64,000 bases of DNA from Amycolatopsis sp. WAC 01376. Lineage in GTDB: Bacteria > Actinomycetota > Actinomycetes > Mycobacteriales > Pseudonocardiaceae. The stretch is taken from contig NZ_QHKL01000003.1 of assembly GCF_003947415.1 (NCBI RefSeq), positions 1,178,001 through 1,242,000 on the forward strand. The letters are read 5' to 3'. Positions 9,129 through 17,454 of the stretch are shown here, in pieces (the stretch's first letter is position 1; every line of letters starts with the position of its first letter). Below the pieces are notes generated by a model, which saw nothing but the letters and a program-made list of their open reading frames with translations, searched no databases and was not told where the DNA came from. The translations under genes and the position numbers were made by a program.

Positions 9129-10079
9129 TCAGCCGGTGTAACCCGCCACGATCTTGGTGTAGTCGTACTTGCCCTGCGCGATTCCCGCGCAGTTGTCGCA
9201 GTCGCGGTTCACCGCCCAGAACGACAGCCGGGCGAGATGTTTGCTCGCCGCGTAGTCGCGGATGGCCCGGAAGTCGGCGACGCTGACGGTTTCACCCGCC
9301 ACGTCGGTCTTCCCGTTCATCGACGAAAGCCCGCTGCGCCGGTAGGCCGCGTCGTCGCTCAGGCCGAAGGTGGACTTCACGACGTTCTTCAATCCGTCCA
9401 CGGCACTGCGGGTCTTGCCTGCCATGTCACCGCCGCTGGAGAAGTCGAACGGCATGACCGACCACGCGTCGACCCCCGCGCCGAGTGCCTTCGACCGGTT
9501 GATCAGCCGCTTCCCGTGTGCGTTGGGGCCGCCGACCTCGGTCGGGATGGTGATGACCACGCGCAGGCCGGGGTTCTTCTGCTTCGTGATCTTGACGGCG
9601 TTCAGGATCCGGTCCTGGACCGTGTAGTTCTCGAATTCGTCGGTGTTTTCGACGTCGAGGTCGATCGCCTTGAGTTTGTAGGCGTCGATGACCTTCTGGT
9701 AGGCGCCGGCGAGTGCCGCGGGGGTGCCGCATTTCGGGCCGAGTTTCGTGCCGGACCAGCCGCCGAACGACGGGATGACGTCGCCGCCCTTCGCCCGGAT
9801 GTTGGCGATCATCGTGGCGTCGGCACCGGTGAGTGAACGGCTGCCGTCCCATTTCGGGTTGCAGCCGCCGTCGGAGAGGATGAACGCGAGGGTGAACGCC
9901 TTGACCCCGGTGGCGTTCATCGCGGCGATCGGATCCGTCTGTCCCGACCATTGGTACAGATAGGGCGAAGCGAGCACCGCGTCCGGGGCCGCCGAGGCGA
10001 CAGGGGCGAGGCCGACGGCCGTGGCGAGCGCGGTGCCGACGGTGGTGGCCAAGGTCGCCCAGCGTCGTAGGGATTTCAT
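9129..10079 (-). CDS. Secreted GH18 chitinase-like glycosidase
   Basis: 316-residue secreted protein: signal peptide with Ala-X-Ala cleavage near residue 30 (APVASA|AP), then a GH18 TIM-barrel. The catalytic DxDxE motif is AIDLDVEN, with Glu144 as predicted acid/base; GGDVIPSFGG is the SxGG-like strand-3 motif. No carbohydrate-binding module is present, so it resembles compact single-domain Streptomyces chitinases. A GGAGGACC ribosome site directly precedes the ATG. It is divergent from the GGDEF gene, and a DasR-like operator lies 102 nt upstream, which would couple it to N-acetylglucosamine availability. Substrate specificity (chitin versus other GlcNAc polymers) is inference. Confidence 0.9.
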   Translation of the reverse strand: MKSLRRWATLATTVGTALATAVGLAPVASAAPDAVLASPYLYQWSGQTDPIAAMNATGVKAFTLAFILSDGGCNPKWDGSRSLTGADATMIANIRAKGGDVIPSFGGWSGTKLGPKCGTPAALAGAYQKVIDAYKLKAIDLDVENTDEFENYTVQDRILNAVKITKQKNPGLRVVITIPTEVGGPNAHGKRLINRSKALGAGVDAWSVMPFDFSSGGDMAGKTRSAVDGLKNVVKSTFGLSDDAAYRRSGLSSMNGKTDVAGETVSVADFRAIRDYAASKHLARLSFWAVNRDCDNCAGIAQGKYDYTKIVAGYTG

Positions 10080-10180
10080 CGGTCCTCCAACTGGTACGCG
10101 CGCGGCGAGGGCGCGCAGGTGTGGAGCACCTCCGTCTTGACGCGGCGGATCAACCGGGAGGTAACTGTGTGCTCACTCAC

Positions 10181-10196
10181 AGTGGACTGGACCAAT
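10181..10196. promoter_or_regulatory. Candidate DasR (dre) operator
   Basis: AGTGGACTGGACCAAT matches 13 of 16 positions of the Streptomyces dre consensus A(G/C)TGGTCTAGACCA(G/C)T. It lies between the divergent chitinase and GGDEF genes, 102 nt from the former and about 130 nt from the latter. DasR is the GntR regulator of GlcNAc/chitin use. Match found by eye only. Confidence 0.55.
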
Positions 10197-10327
10197 GAGG
10201 ACTGTCAAGAATTCACCGGAATTCCCGGGGGAAACGACCGACCTTAGTAGGGGGGTCTTGACCCGGAAAGCGGATCGACACCACCGCGATTACCGGCTAG
10301 TTTGCCGAAATGGTGGGGGACTCCCTG

Positions 10328-11569
10328 ATGGCGACCGGAAGCCGCGGCCGGAGAGACCGGCTCGCGGCGCCGCGCCGAATACTGGGGTCCTGGAGCCTGT
10401 GGGAAGTACCCAGGCGTGGCCTGATCGGATATCTGCTCCTCGTCGACGCCGCCGCTTTCGCCGCCACCGCGTACCTCTTCGCGTTACGGCCGCCCGCGCC
10501 GTCGTCCTTGCTCCCGTTTTCCGCTCTGCTGGCGGGAATGATCCTCAGCTCGGAGCTTTCGCGTCCCGTCGAGCGGTCCCGCGCCGACACCCGGCTCGGT
10601 GCCGGACTGGACGCGGCTTGGATCTTCGCGGGCGCGTTGCTGCTGCCGCCGGCGCTGGCAGCGGTACTCGTCGTCGCCTCGGCGGCATACCGCTGGTGCC
10701 GGATCCGGCGCGGTATCCCGCACCGCCAGGTGTTCGCGGCTTCCGCCACCATGCTTTCGGCGCTCGGTGCGTCGATCATCCCTGTCCTGCTGGGTGCGCC
10801 GCCATTCCTCGACGCGGCAAGGGATTTCGAAAGTTTCGCGCTGGTTTTCGCGACCGGCCTGGTGTTCCTGTCCGTCGACGCCGCCTTGGCCGCCCCGGCG
10901 GCCGAATTCGGGGCGGAACCTTCGGGATTCGCCTTCGACGCGGCGATGGTCGCGTTCGGTTTGCTGCTCGCGTGGTCGGCGGCGGACTGGCCGTTCGTCA
11001 CCGTGGTACTCGCGGGCGCACTCGTGGTACTTCACCGGGCGGGGACGATGCGTGCCCTGCGCGGCCATGCGGGGACGGACTCCGGCACCGGACTGCTCAC
11101 CGCGTCGTCCTGGTTGGACGGTGCCCGCACCCAGTTCGAGCTTCTTCGCGGCCGTGGCGCCGATCTTTCGCTGCTGATGCTCGATCTCGACCACTTCGCC
11201 CGGCTCAACGACCAGCACGGCAGACATGTGGGGGACGACGTTCTCCGTGCCGTGGCGGACACTCTGCGCGCGGAGGTGCGGGCGGCGGATCTCGTCGGCC
11301 GGTTCGGCGGCGAAGAGTTCGTCGTCCTGCTGCCCGGCACGAGCCGATTCGACGCGCACGCGATCGCCGAACGCATCCGGCTGCGGATCTCCTCGACCTT
11401 CGTCTCACTGGGTGGGACGTTCGCCGGGGCGACCGTCTCGATCGGGGTGTCGTCACAAGCGGCCGCCGGCGAGACGCTCGACCGGCTCGTCGGCGCGGCG
11501 GATCAGGCACTGCGCGCCGCGAAGGGGGCCGGACGCAACCGGACCGTCGTCTTCGAGGCCGAAAACTAA
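10328..11569 (+). CDS. Membrane diguanylate cyclase (GGDEF)
   Basis: 413-residue inner-membrane protein with an N-terminal block of hydrophobic helices (about residues 30-235, roughly six segments) and a C-terminal GGDEF domain. The active site GGEEF is intact in RFGGEEFVVLLPG, and RAAD five residues upstream matches the RxxD product-inhibition site, so active cyclic di-GMP synthesis with feedback is predicted. No EAL domain and no recognisable PAS/GAF sensor. ATG 10328 is chosen because GGGGGA precedes it by 7 nt; ATG 10310 has no ribosome site. Its stop overlaps the convergent deaminase stop by 4 nt. Shares an intergenic region with the chitinase gene. Confidence 0.92.
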   Translation: MATGSRGRRDRLAAPRRILGSWSLWEVPRRGLIGYLLLVDAAAFAATAYLFALRPPAPSSLLPFSALLAGMILSSELSRPVERSRADTRLGAGLDAAWIFAGALLLPPALAAVLVVASAAYRWCRIRRGIPHRQVFAASATMLSALGASIIPVLLGAPPFLDAARDFESFALVFATGLVFLSVDAALAAPAAEFGAEPSGFAFDAAMVAFGLLLAWSAADWPFVTVVLAGALVVLHRAGTMRALRGHAGTDSGTGLLTASSWLDGARTQFELLRGRGADLSLLMLDLDHFARLNDQHGRHVGDDVLRAVADTLRAEVRAADLVGRFGGEEFVVLLPGTSRFDAHAIAERIRLRISSTFVSLGGTFAGATVSIGVSSQAAAGETLDRLVGAADQALRAAKGAGRNRTVVFEAEN

Positions 11570-12021
11570 TCTTCGGCCGGGCCGCCGATGTCCTCGAACC
11601 ACAGCTCCGGGTGATCCCGGATGAACTCGGTCATCAGCGCGGTGCACGCCGGGTCGTCGAGCAGGGTGATCTCGACGCCGTTCTCCTCGAGCCAGCCGTG
11701 CCCGCCCTCGAACGTGGCCGCCTCGCCGATGATCACGCGGCCGATGCCGAACTGGCGCACCAGCCCGCTGCAGTACCAGCAGGGGGAGAGAGTGGTGACC
11801 ATGATCGTGTCCCGGTAGTGCGCCCGCCTGCCCGCGTTCCGGAACGCGGAGGTCTCGGCGTGCATCGACGGGTCGCCGTCCTGGACCCGGCGGTTGTGGC
11901 CGCGGCCGAGCAGGACACCGGCGGTGTCGAAGAGCGCGGCGCCGATCGGGACCCCGCCCTCGGCCTTGCCGAGTTCGGCCTCTTCACGGGCGACGGACAG
12001 CAGGTGCGCGGGATCGATCAC
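11566..12021 (-). CDS. Nucleoside/cytosine deaminase-like protein
   Basis: 151-residue zinc deaminase of the cytidine/deoxycytidylate deaminase superfamily. SMHAETSAF supplies the HAE zinc ligand plus catalytic Glu, and LSPCWYCSGL supplies the PCxxC pair; the arrangement and the C-terminal WLEENGVEITLLDD resemble fungal-type cytosine deaminases and related nucleoside deaminases. Substrate cannot be fixed by eye. GTG 12021 is preferred: AAGGTG lies 6 nt upstream; GTG 12030 is the alternative. It converges on the GGDEF gene and is divergent from the WYL regulator across a nested inverted-repeat region. Confidence 0.88.
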   Translation of the reverse strand: MIDPAHLLSVAREEAELGKAEGGVPIGAALFDTAGVLLGRGHNRRVQDGDPSMHAETSAFRNAGRRAHYRDTIMVTTLSPCWYCSGLVRQFGIGRVIIGEAATFEGGHGWLEENGVEITLLDDPACTALMTEFIRDHPELWFEDIGGPAED

Positions 12022-12066
12022 GAGGTTCACCTTACGGCTCGTGAGCGGTGAGGACGGTTCTCGAGG

Positions 12067-12166
12067 GGTAAGGCAAAGGTGGGAGGTTGCGAAAGCCACT
12101 TTCGCGACGCCTGAGGTCCCGAAAGTGGCTTTCGCGACACGGCCACCCCGACACCTTTGCCTTACC
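12067..12166. repeat. Nested inverted repeat with GCGAAAG-type palindromes
   Basis: Outer 15-bp arms (GGTAAGGCAAAGGTG at 12067-12081 and complement at 12152-12166) enclose two short palindromes, GCGAAAG-CCA-CTTTCGC (12089-12105) and CGAAAG-TGG-CTTTCG (12120-12134). The inner module recurs near 22.1 and 58.7 kb. It occupies the divergent deaminase/WYL promoter region, so it could also affect transcription. Confidence 0.7.
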
Positions 12167-12238
12167 ACTCGCGAGCCCAATGCGGACCGGAACTGTCCTC
12201 GATGTCTGCCACACTCCTCCCATGAAGCGAGCGAACCG

Positions 12239-13198
12239 ATGACCACGGGCACGTCGGCGCGGCTGCTGAGGCTGCTCTCCCTGCTGCAGGCGCGGCGCGA
12301 CTGGCCGGGCGCCGACCTGGCCGACCGCCTGCAGGTGGACGTCCGCACGGTCCGGCGCGACGTCGAGCGGCTGCGGGAACTGGGCTACCCGGTGCACGCC
12401 ACCCCCGGTGTCGCGGGCGGCTACCGGCTCGGCGCGGGGGCCGCGCTGCCGCCGCTGCTGCTGGACGACGACGAGGCCGTCGCGGTCGCCGTCGGGCTCC
12501 GCACGGCCGCGAACGGGACGGTTTCGGGCATCGAGGAGACGTCGGTGCGCGCGCTCGCGAAACTGGAGCAGGTGCTGCCCGCCCGGCTCCGGCACCGGGT
12601 GACCGCGCTGAACACGGCGATGATCCCGATCGGCGGCGTCGTCCCGGTCATCGACGCGGCGGCGCTGACGGTGATCGCGTCCGCGTGCCGCGACCATCAG
12701 CAGCTCCGATTCGGTTACCGCAGCCACAAGGGCGACGTCAGCGAGCGCCGCATCGAGCCCCTGCGCCTGGTGCACACCGGGCGCCGGTGGTACCTGGTCG
12801 CGTTCGACCTCGACCGTGACGACTGGCGGACCTTCCGCGTCGACCGCATCGACGGCGTCCCGGACACCAGTTTCCGGTTCACGCCGAGGGAACCGCCCGC
12901 CGAGGACCTCGCGGCCTACGTCTCCCGCGGGATCTCGTCGTCGCCGTATCCGCATCAGATGGTGTTGCGGGTGAACGCCCCGGCGGACGCGCTCGCCGAA
13001 TACGTGGCACCGACCGTCGGCGCGATCGAGGCCATCGACGAGCACACCTGCCGGGTCCGGGTCGGCTCCAACGACCTTTCCGTGATGCCGTACTACCTCG
13101 CCCACTGGGACGTCGACTTCGTCGTGGAAGAGGCGCCCGACGAGGTCAAGGAGAAGCTAAGGCTGGTCGCCGACCGTTTCGCGCGCGCGGTCGTGTGA
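12239..13198 (+). CDS. WYL-domain transcriptional regulator (YafY type)
   Basis: 319-residue DeoR/YafY-like regulator. An N-terminal winged HTH (RLLRLLSLLQ, then LADRLQVDVRTVRRDVERL) is followed by a WYL domain with the diagnostic RRWYLVAFD and a WCX-type C-terminal extension. WYL domains bind nucleic acid or nucleotide ligands and the family includes PafBC-type DNA-damage regulators and defence-linked regulators. ATG 12239 gives a protein beginning directly at the HTH; the ribosome site is weak. Its last 42 nt overlap the convergent MFS gene. No obvious target gene besides itself and the divergent deaminase. Confidence 0.9.
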   Translation: MTTGTSARLLRLLSLLQARRDWPGADLADRLQVDVRTVRRDVERLRELGYPVHATPGVAGGYRLGAGAALPPLLLDDDEAVAVAVGLRTAANGTVSGIEETSVRALAKLEQVLPARLRHRVTALNTAMIPIGGVVPVIDAAALTVIASACRDHQQLRFGYRSHKGDVSERRIEPLRLVHTGRRWYLVAFDLDRDDWRTFRVDRIDGVPDTSFRFTPREPPAEDLAAYVSRGISSSPYPHQMVLRVNAPADALAEYVAPTVGAIEAIDEHTCRVRVGSNDLSVMPYYLAHWDVDFVVEEAPDEVKEKLRLVADRFARAVV

Positions 13199-14542
13199 GT
13201 CCGAAGTGGACTGTTCGGCTCGCTTGGCGCGTTTGGCCAGCAGGCCGATCGAGCCGAGCGAGATCAGTGCCAGCACGATGATGTAGAGCGAAACCGACAT
13301 CGACGTCCCGGTGGATTCGAGCAGCAGCACCATGATGAACGGCGCGAGCCCGCCGCCGACGACCGCGCTGATCTGGTAGCCGAGCGAGGCGCCGGTGTAG
13401 CGCATCTCCGCGGTGAACAGTTCGGCGAACAACGCCGCCTGCGGGCCGTACATGATGCCGAGGAACAGCGACCCGACGAACGAGGCGACCACGAACAGCG
13501 GCAGCGAGGCCGTGTCGATCAGCAGGAACATCGGGATCGCCCAGATCGCGACCCCCGCCGCGCCGAAGGTGTAGATCTTGAGCCTCCCGATCCGGTCGGA
13601 CAGTTTCGCCGAAAGCGGGATGATCGCCAGCTGTAGCGTGCTGATCAGCAGCGTCGCGACGAGCACGGTGGTCCGCGACATCCCCAGATGACGGGTGGCG
13701 TAGTCGAGGACGCCGTTGAGCAGGATGTAGAAGGTGGCGGTGTTGACCATGAACGAACCGCCGGCCAGCAGCACCGTCCCCTTGTGGTCGCGCAGGACGT
13801 CACGCAGCGGCGACTTGGCCCGGCCGCGTTCTTCGGCGGTGAGTTTCGCTTCCGCACGGCGGTATTCCGGCGTTTCGTCGATCTTGACGTGCATGTACCA
13901 GGCCAGCCCGAGCACGAGGATGCCGACCAGGAACGGGATCCGCCAAGCCCAGGTGAGGAAGTCCGACGGCGGCGCGACCTGCGCGGCGATCAGGAACACC
14001 GTGTTCGCCAGCACCACCCCGATCGGGACGCCGAGCTGGACGAGACTGCCGTAGAGACCGCGTTTGCCGGGCGGCGCGTACTCGGTGGCGAGCAGCATCG
14101 CGCCACCCCACTGGGCGCCGACGGCGACCCCCTGCACGAGCCGCAGCAGCACCAGGAGGATCGGCGCGGCGATGCCGATGGTGTCGTAGGTCGGCAGCAG
14201 GCCGATCAGCGTGGTCGCCGCGCCCATCAACGCGATCGCCAGCACCAGCACGGGTTTCCGGCCGCGTTTGTCGCCGAGGCTGCCCGCGATGATCCCGCCC
14301 AGCGGCCGGGCGAGGAAGCCGACCGCGAACGTCGCGAACGAGGCGAGGACGCCGGCCGCCGGGTTGGTGGTGGGGAAGAAGGTCTTCCCGAAGACCAGGG
14401 CGGCGGCGATCCCGAAGACGAAATAGTCGTACCACTCGACCGACGAAGCGAGGGCCGCGGCGGTGGCGGCCCTCCGGCGCTGGGACACGGTGATCGTCGG
14501 TTCGGGGGCGGTTTCAGGGGCGTTCTGTGCGCTGTCGGCCAT
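13157..14542 (-). CDS. MHS-family MFS transporter (organic acid/osmolyte type)
   Basis: 461-residue permease with twelve hydrophobic segments, of the metabolite:H+ symporter branch (ProP/KgtP/ShiA-like): EWYDYFVFGIAAALVF in helix 1 and LGDKRGRKPVL in the loop 2-3 signature. It probably imports a carboxylate or zwitterion by proton symport. The ATG at 14542 is chosen because the N-terminus then begins just before QRRRAATAAALA; an upstream ATG adds 16 residues. Two different TetR-type operator motifs lie 57-117 nt upstream, so it may be controlled by both neighbouring TetR proteins. The 3' end overlaps the WYL gene by 42 nt. Confidence 0.9.
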   Translation of the reverse strand: MADSAQNAPETAPEPTITVSQRRRAATAAALASSVEWYDYFVFGIAAALVFGKTFFPTTNPAAGVLASFATFAVGFLARPLGGIIAGSLGDKRGRKPVLVLAIALMGAATTLIGLLPTYDTIGIAAPILLVLLRLVQGVAVGAQWGGAMLLATEYAPPGKRGLYGSLVQLGVPIGVVLANTVFLIAAQVAPPSDFLTWAWRIPFLVGILVLGLAWYMHVKIDETPEYRRAEAKLTAEERGRAKSPLRDVLRDHKGTVLLAGGSFMVNTATFYILLNGVLDYATRHLGMSRTTVLVATLLISTLQLAIIPLSAKLSDRIGRLKIYTFGAAGVAIWAIPMFLLIDTASLPLFVVASFVGSLFLGIMYGPQAALFAELFTAEMRYTGASLGYQISAVVGGGLAPFIMVLLLESTGTSMSVSLYIIVLALISLGSIGLLAKRAKRAEQSTSDSHDRARETVGDQP

Positions 14543-14598
14543 CTGGATTGCCCTTCGCTCGGCGCTGCTGCGGCGATGCAGTCCGGGCAAGTTAACAA

Positions 14599-14610
14599 CC
14601 GCTTAGTATG
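14599..14610. promoter_or_regulatory. Operator half-site, CATACTAAGCGG type
   Basis: On the minus strand this reads CATACTAAGCGG, identical over 12 bases to the left half of the palindrome at 18673. It lies 57 nt upstream of the MFS start. The right half (GTTAAC) is degenerate. Probably bound by the TetR protein encoded immediately upstream. Confidence 0.5.
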
Positions 14611-14639
14611 TGGTCAACGTCTCAACGGGTAATTCTAGA

Positions 14640-14659
14640 TACCGACCAGTTGGTATGTC
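14640..14659. promoter_or_regulatory. Operator, TACCGACC(A/G)GTNGGTA type
   Basis: TACCGACCAGTTGGTATGTC differs from the site at 28026-28045 at a single base. It lies ~98 nt upstream of the MFS start and downstream of the TetR stop codon, so its target should be the transporter. Palindromic arms ACCGAC and (G)TTGGT. Confidence 0.6.
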
Positions 14660-14701
14660 ACTCTGGTGGCGGTATCGCCGACGAAGGCCGATCAGTACTG
14701 G

Positions 14702-15316
14702 TCAGGAGAGTTTCGTGCCGAGCATGCGCAGCACCAACTCGCTGTACTCCTGGCCAAGCTTCTTGGGGGTCTGGCGGGCTCGTTCGCTGTACCAGCGTGA
14801 GACGTCGACGCCGAGCGAGAGCACGGCCCTGGCGGCGGTGTGGGGGTCGCCGACGGTGAACACGCCCGCCCGCGCGCCTTCGGTGATGACCTCGCGCACG
14901 ATCTGCTCGATGCGGCGGCGCAGTTTCGCGACGATCTCGAACTCCTCGTCCGGCAGCGCGTGCAGTTCGTACTGCACCACGCGGGCGACGGTGTGCCTGC
15001 GCGCGTGCCAGGCCACGAAGTCCTCGACCAGCAGCCGGATCCGCTCGACCGGGTCGGTCTCCCGTGCGACGACGCTCTCGACCAGCGAGAGTGTCTGCTC
15101 GTGGCCGTACTTCGAGATCGCGAACAGCAGCGCTGCCTTGGACGGGAAGTGCACGTACAGCGCGGCGGGGCTCATCCCCGCCGCCGAGGCGATGTCCCGG
15201 GTGGTCGTCGCGTGATAGCCACGCCGCGCGAAGGATTCGACCCCGGCCAGCATCAGCCGCCGTGCCGTCTCCGGCTGGACGTCGGGCCACAGTTCGGCCG
15301 ACAGCGACATGGTCAT
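14702..15316 (-). CDS. TetR-family regulator of the SDR/ligase regulon
   Basis: 204-residue TetR regulator: HTH in RDIASAAGMSPAALYVHFPS, followed by a helical effector domain ending in an extension with RARQTPKKLGQEY. ATG 15316 is chosen because GGGAGG lies 7 nt upstream; the same ATG is followed by a second at 15310. It is divergent from a two-SDR operon, and a TAAGTGAG/CGCTTA palindrome sits between them. The same half-sites recur before the MFS gene and between the enoyl-CoA hydratase-like and ligase genes, defining its probable regulon. Ligand likely an acyl-CoA or the imported acid (inference). Confidence 0.88.
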   Translation of the reverse strand: MTMSLSAELWPDVQPETARRLMLAGVESFARRGYHATTTRDIASAAGMSPAALYVHFPSKAALLFAISKYGHEQTLSLVESVVARETDPVERIRLLVEDFVAWHARRHTVARVVQYELHALPDEEFEIVAKLRRRIEQIVREVITEGARAGVFTVGDPHTAARAVLSLGVDVSRWYSERARQTPKKLGQEYSELVLRMLGTKLS

Positions 15317-15382
15317 CCGCAGATCCTCCCAGACGCTCGTTCCGGATGGCGGGCTTGACACCGTCTCCGGACCTTCCCATTG

Positions 15383-15400
15383 TAAGTGAGCGCTCGCTTA
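15383..15400. promoter_or_regulatory. TetR operator between tetR and SDR operon
   Basis: TAAGTGAGCGCTCGCTTA is a near-perfect 18-bp palindrome (one mismatched pair). It is 67 nt from the tetR start and 38 nt from the SDR start and shares the GCTTA/TAAGC half-site with 14599 and 18677. Confidence 0.7.
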
Positions 15401-15438
15401 GTGATTGCGTCGCCAGTGAACACAGAGGAGATCGAAGA

Positions 15439-16191
15439 GTGAACTCGTTCAAGGATCGCGTCGCGATCGTCACCGGCGCCAGCCGGGGTATCGGCCTCGG
15501 GATCGCCAAGGACCTGGTCGAGCGCGGCGCGAAGGTGTGCATCACCGCGCGCAAACCGGAGCCGCTGGCCGAGGCGGTGGCCGAACTGGGCGGTGAGGCG
15601 GTCGCCATCGCCGTTCCCGGCAAGGCCGACGACACCGCGCACCAGGACGAGGCCGTCGCCAAGACCATCGAGACCTTCGGACGGCTGGACATGCTGGTGA
15701 ACAACACCGGCATCAACCCCGTGTTCGGCCCCACCCTGGACATCGACCCCGAGGCCGCCGCGAAGATCTTCGCCGTCAACGTGCTCGCGCCGCTTTCGTG
15801 GACCCGCCGGGCGCGGGACGCGTGGATGGGGGAGCACGGCGGCGCGGTGGTGAACGTCGCGTCCGTCGCCGGGCTCGGCGCGTCGCCCGGGATCGGCATG
15901 TACGGCGTCAGCAAGGCCGCGCTGATCCGGCTCACCAAGGAACTCGGCTTCGAGCTCGGCCCGAAGATCCGCGTGAACGCCGTCGCGCCCGCCGTGGTCA
16001 AGACCAAGTTCGCGACAGCGCTGTACGAAGGCCGCGAAGAAGAGGTCGCGGAGTCGTACCCGATGAAGCGTCTCGGCGTGCCGGCGGACATCGCGAGCGC
16101 CGTGTCGTTCCTGCTTTCGGAGGAGGCGGGCTGGATCACCGGGCAGACGGTGGTCCTCGACGGCGGCGTCACACTGGCGGGTGGCCTGTGA
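15439..16191 (+). CDS. SDR family oxidoreductase
   Basis: Classical short-chain dehydrogenase, 250 residues: cofactor motif TGASRGIG at residues 12-19, NNTG, Ser in NVASVAG, and active-site YGVSK. ARKPEP after the second strand suggests NADP preference (basic residue), an inference. GTG start at 15439 has GAGGAG upstream. It ends with GTGA shared with the next SDR, so the two are translationally coupled and may act on successive hydroxyl/keto groups of one substrate. Transcription probably starts at the palindromic operator just upstream, under the divergent TetR. Confidence 0.92.
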   Translation: MNSFKDRVAIVTGASRGIGLGIAKDLVERGAKVCITARKPEPLAEAVAELGGEAVAIAVPGKADDTAHQDEAVAKTIETFGRLDMLVNNTGINPVFGPTLDIDPEAAAKIFAVNVLAPLSWTRRARDAWMGEHGGAVVNVASVAGLGASPGIGMYGVSKAALIRLTKELGFELGPKIRVNAVAPAVVKTKFATALYEGREEEVAESYPMKRLGVPADIASAVSFLLSEEAGWITGQTVVLDGGVTLAGGL

Positions 16192-16973
16192 CCGCCTCCT
16201 TCACCGGATCCGGTGTCGTCGTCACCGGTGGAGGCGGCGGCATCGGAGCGGTCCTCGCCCGCCGGTTCGCGGCCGAGGGGGCCAGAGTCGTCGTCGGCGA
16301 CCTGAACGGGGACGCCGCGGCCGAAGTCGCGAAGGAGATCGGCGGAACCGCCGTCGCCGGTGACGCCGCGAGCGAAGCGGGTGTCGCGTCGCTGATCGAG
16401 ACCGCGCGCGAAACCCTGGGCGAAATCGACGTGTTCTGCGCCAACGCCGGGATCGCGCCGATGGGTGGCGTGGACGCGCCCGAGGAGGACTGGGCGCGGA
16501 TCTGGGACGTCAACGTCATGGCGCACGTGCGTGCGGCGCGGCTGCTGCTGCCGCCGTGGCTCGAACGCGGCCGCGGGCACTTCATCGCGACGGTGTCGGC
16601 CGCGGGATTGCTGACCAGCCTCGGTTCGGCGTCCTACTCCGTGACCAAACACGGCGCGCTCGCCTTCGCCGAATGGCTGTCCGCGACCTACCGGCACCGC
16701 GGGCTCACCGTGCAGGCCATCTGCCCGCAGGGCGTGCGGACGGCGATGCTGGAGAACACCGGCCCCGCGGGCGAACTGCTGATGGGCGCCTCGGCGATCC
16801 AGCCGGAGCAGGTCGCGGACGCGTTGTTCGAGGCCATCGCCGCCGACCGCTTCCTGGTGCTGCCGCATCCCGAGGTCGCGGACTACTACGCCGCGCGGGC
16901 CACGCAGACCGACCGCTGGCTCGGCGGGATGAACAAACTGCAGCGCAAGGTGGAGCAGGTCACCGGCGAATGA
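16188..16973 (+). CDS. SDR family oxidoreductase
   Basis: Second short-chain dehydrogenase of the operon, 261 residues: TGGGGGIG cofactor motif, NAGIAPMGG, Ser in ATVSAAG and catalytic YSVTK. GDLNGD at the end of strand 2 has an acidic residue, pointing to NAD rather than NADP. The GTG start overlaps the previous stop by 4 nt. Downstream comes a long repeat region without genes. The pairing of an NADP-type and an NAD-type SDR would suit epimerisation or sequential oxidation, which is speculative. Confidence 0.9.
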   Translation: MTASFTGSGVVVTGGGGGIGAVLARRFAAEGARVVVGDLNGDAAAEVAKEIGGTAVAGDAASEAGVASLIETARETLGEIDVFCANAGIAPMGGVDAPEEDWARIWDVNVMAHVRAARLLLPPWLERGRGHFIATVSAAGLLTSLGSASYSVTKHGALAFAEWLSATYRHRGLTVQAICPQGVRTAMLENTGPAGELLMGASAIQPEQVADALFEAIAADRFLVLPHPEVADYYAARATQTDRWLGGMNKLQRKVEQVTGE

Positions 16974-17000
16974 CCGGCGGCGTCTGGACACCGGCGGGGA

Positions 17001-17303
17001 TTCAGTGTCCACAAGGGACACCGTCGGACGATTGAGTGTCCGATTGATGCCGCTATGTACGCTTCTGCGGGAGGTCGTGAGTGGCAATGAGGGTTAGAAC
17101 AACCAAAATCACTCACGACCCCCTCGCGAAACCGCGCAAGTCGCCTAAAACGGGCACATTAGTGTCGTAAAATGTCCTTTGTGGACAGTCAGGAGCCGGG
17201 TGAGGCTCCTTGCGGGAGCCCGCTCCTGTCGGGTCCACCGCGACGCGTTCACCTTGTCCGCTATGGCGGCGAAGCCGGCCAGCAGTTATGCGACTTTGCC
17301 GGG
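17001..17303. repeat. ~300-bp intergenic repeat, copy B (inverted partner of 21523-21825)
   Basis: The 481-nt space 16974-17454 has no supportable gene. It carries, in order: CAGTGTCCACAAGGGACACC, a shared GATGCCGCTATGTACG block, the GTCGTGAGTGGCAATGAGGG hairpin (17074-17119), a second GTCCTTTGTGGACAGTCAGG, GGAGCCCGCTCC-type sequence, and AGTTATGCGACTTTGCCGGG (17282-17301). Every block recurs in reverse orientation at 21.5-21.8 kb, over about the same length. Short open frames inside are read from the repeat and are not genes. Confidence 0.8.
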
Positions 17304-17454
17304 GGTCCTGGTGCCAGGCGCAAGGAAGGGGCCTTCATGTACTGGGGTAGGTCACTCGCGACCGGACGCTATGCGGGGTCCGCCCAGAGGTTGATCTTCG
17401 CCGGGTGATCGGCCACTGTGGGTGGGGGGTCTTGCTCGCGGTAAGGAAAACTCG

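Noticed and set aside
17172-17408. Short frames with a shared QQLCDFAG-like peptide at 17.2 and 21.6 kb
   Set aside because: The resemblance comes from the DNA repeat copies; the frames lack ribosome sites and run through hairpins.
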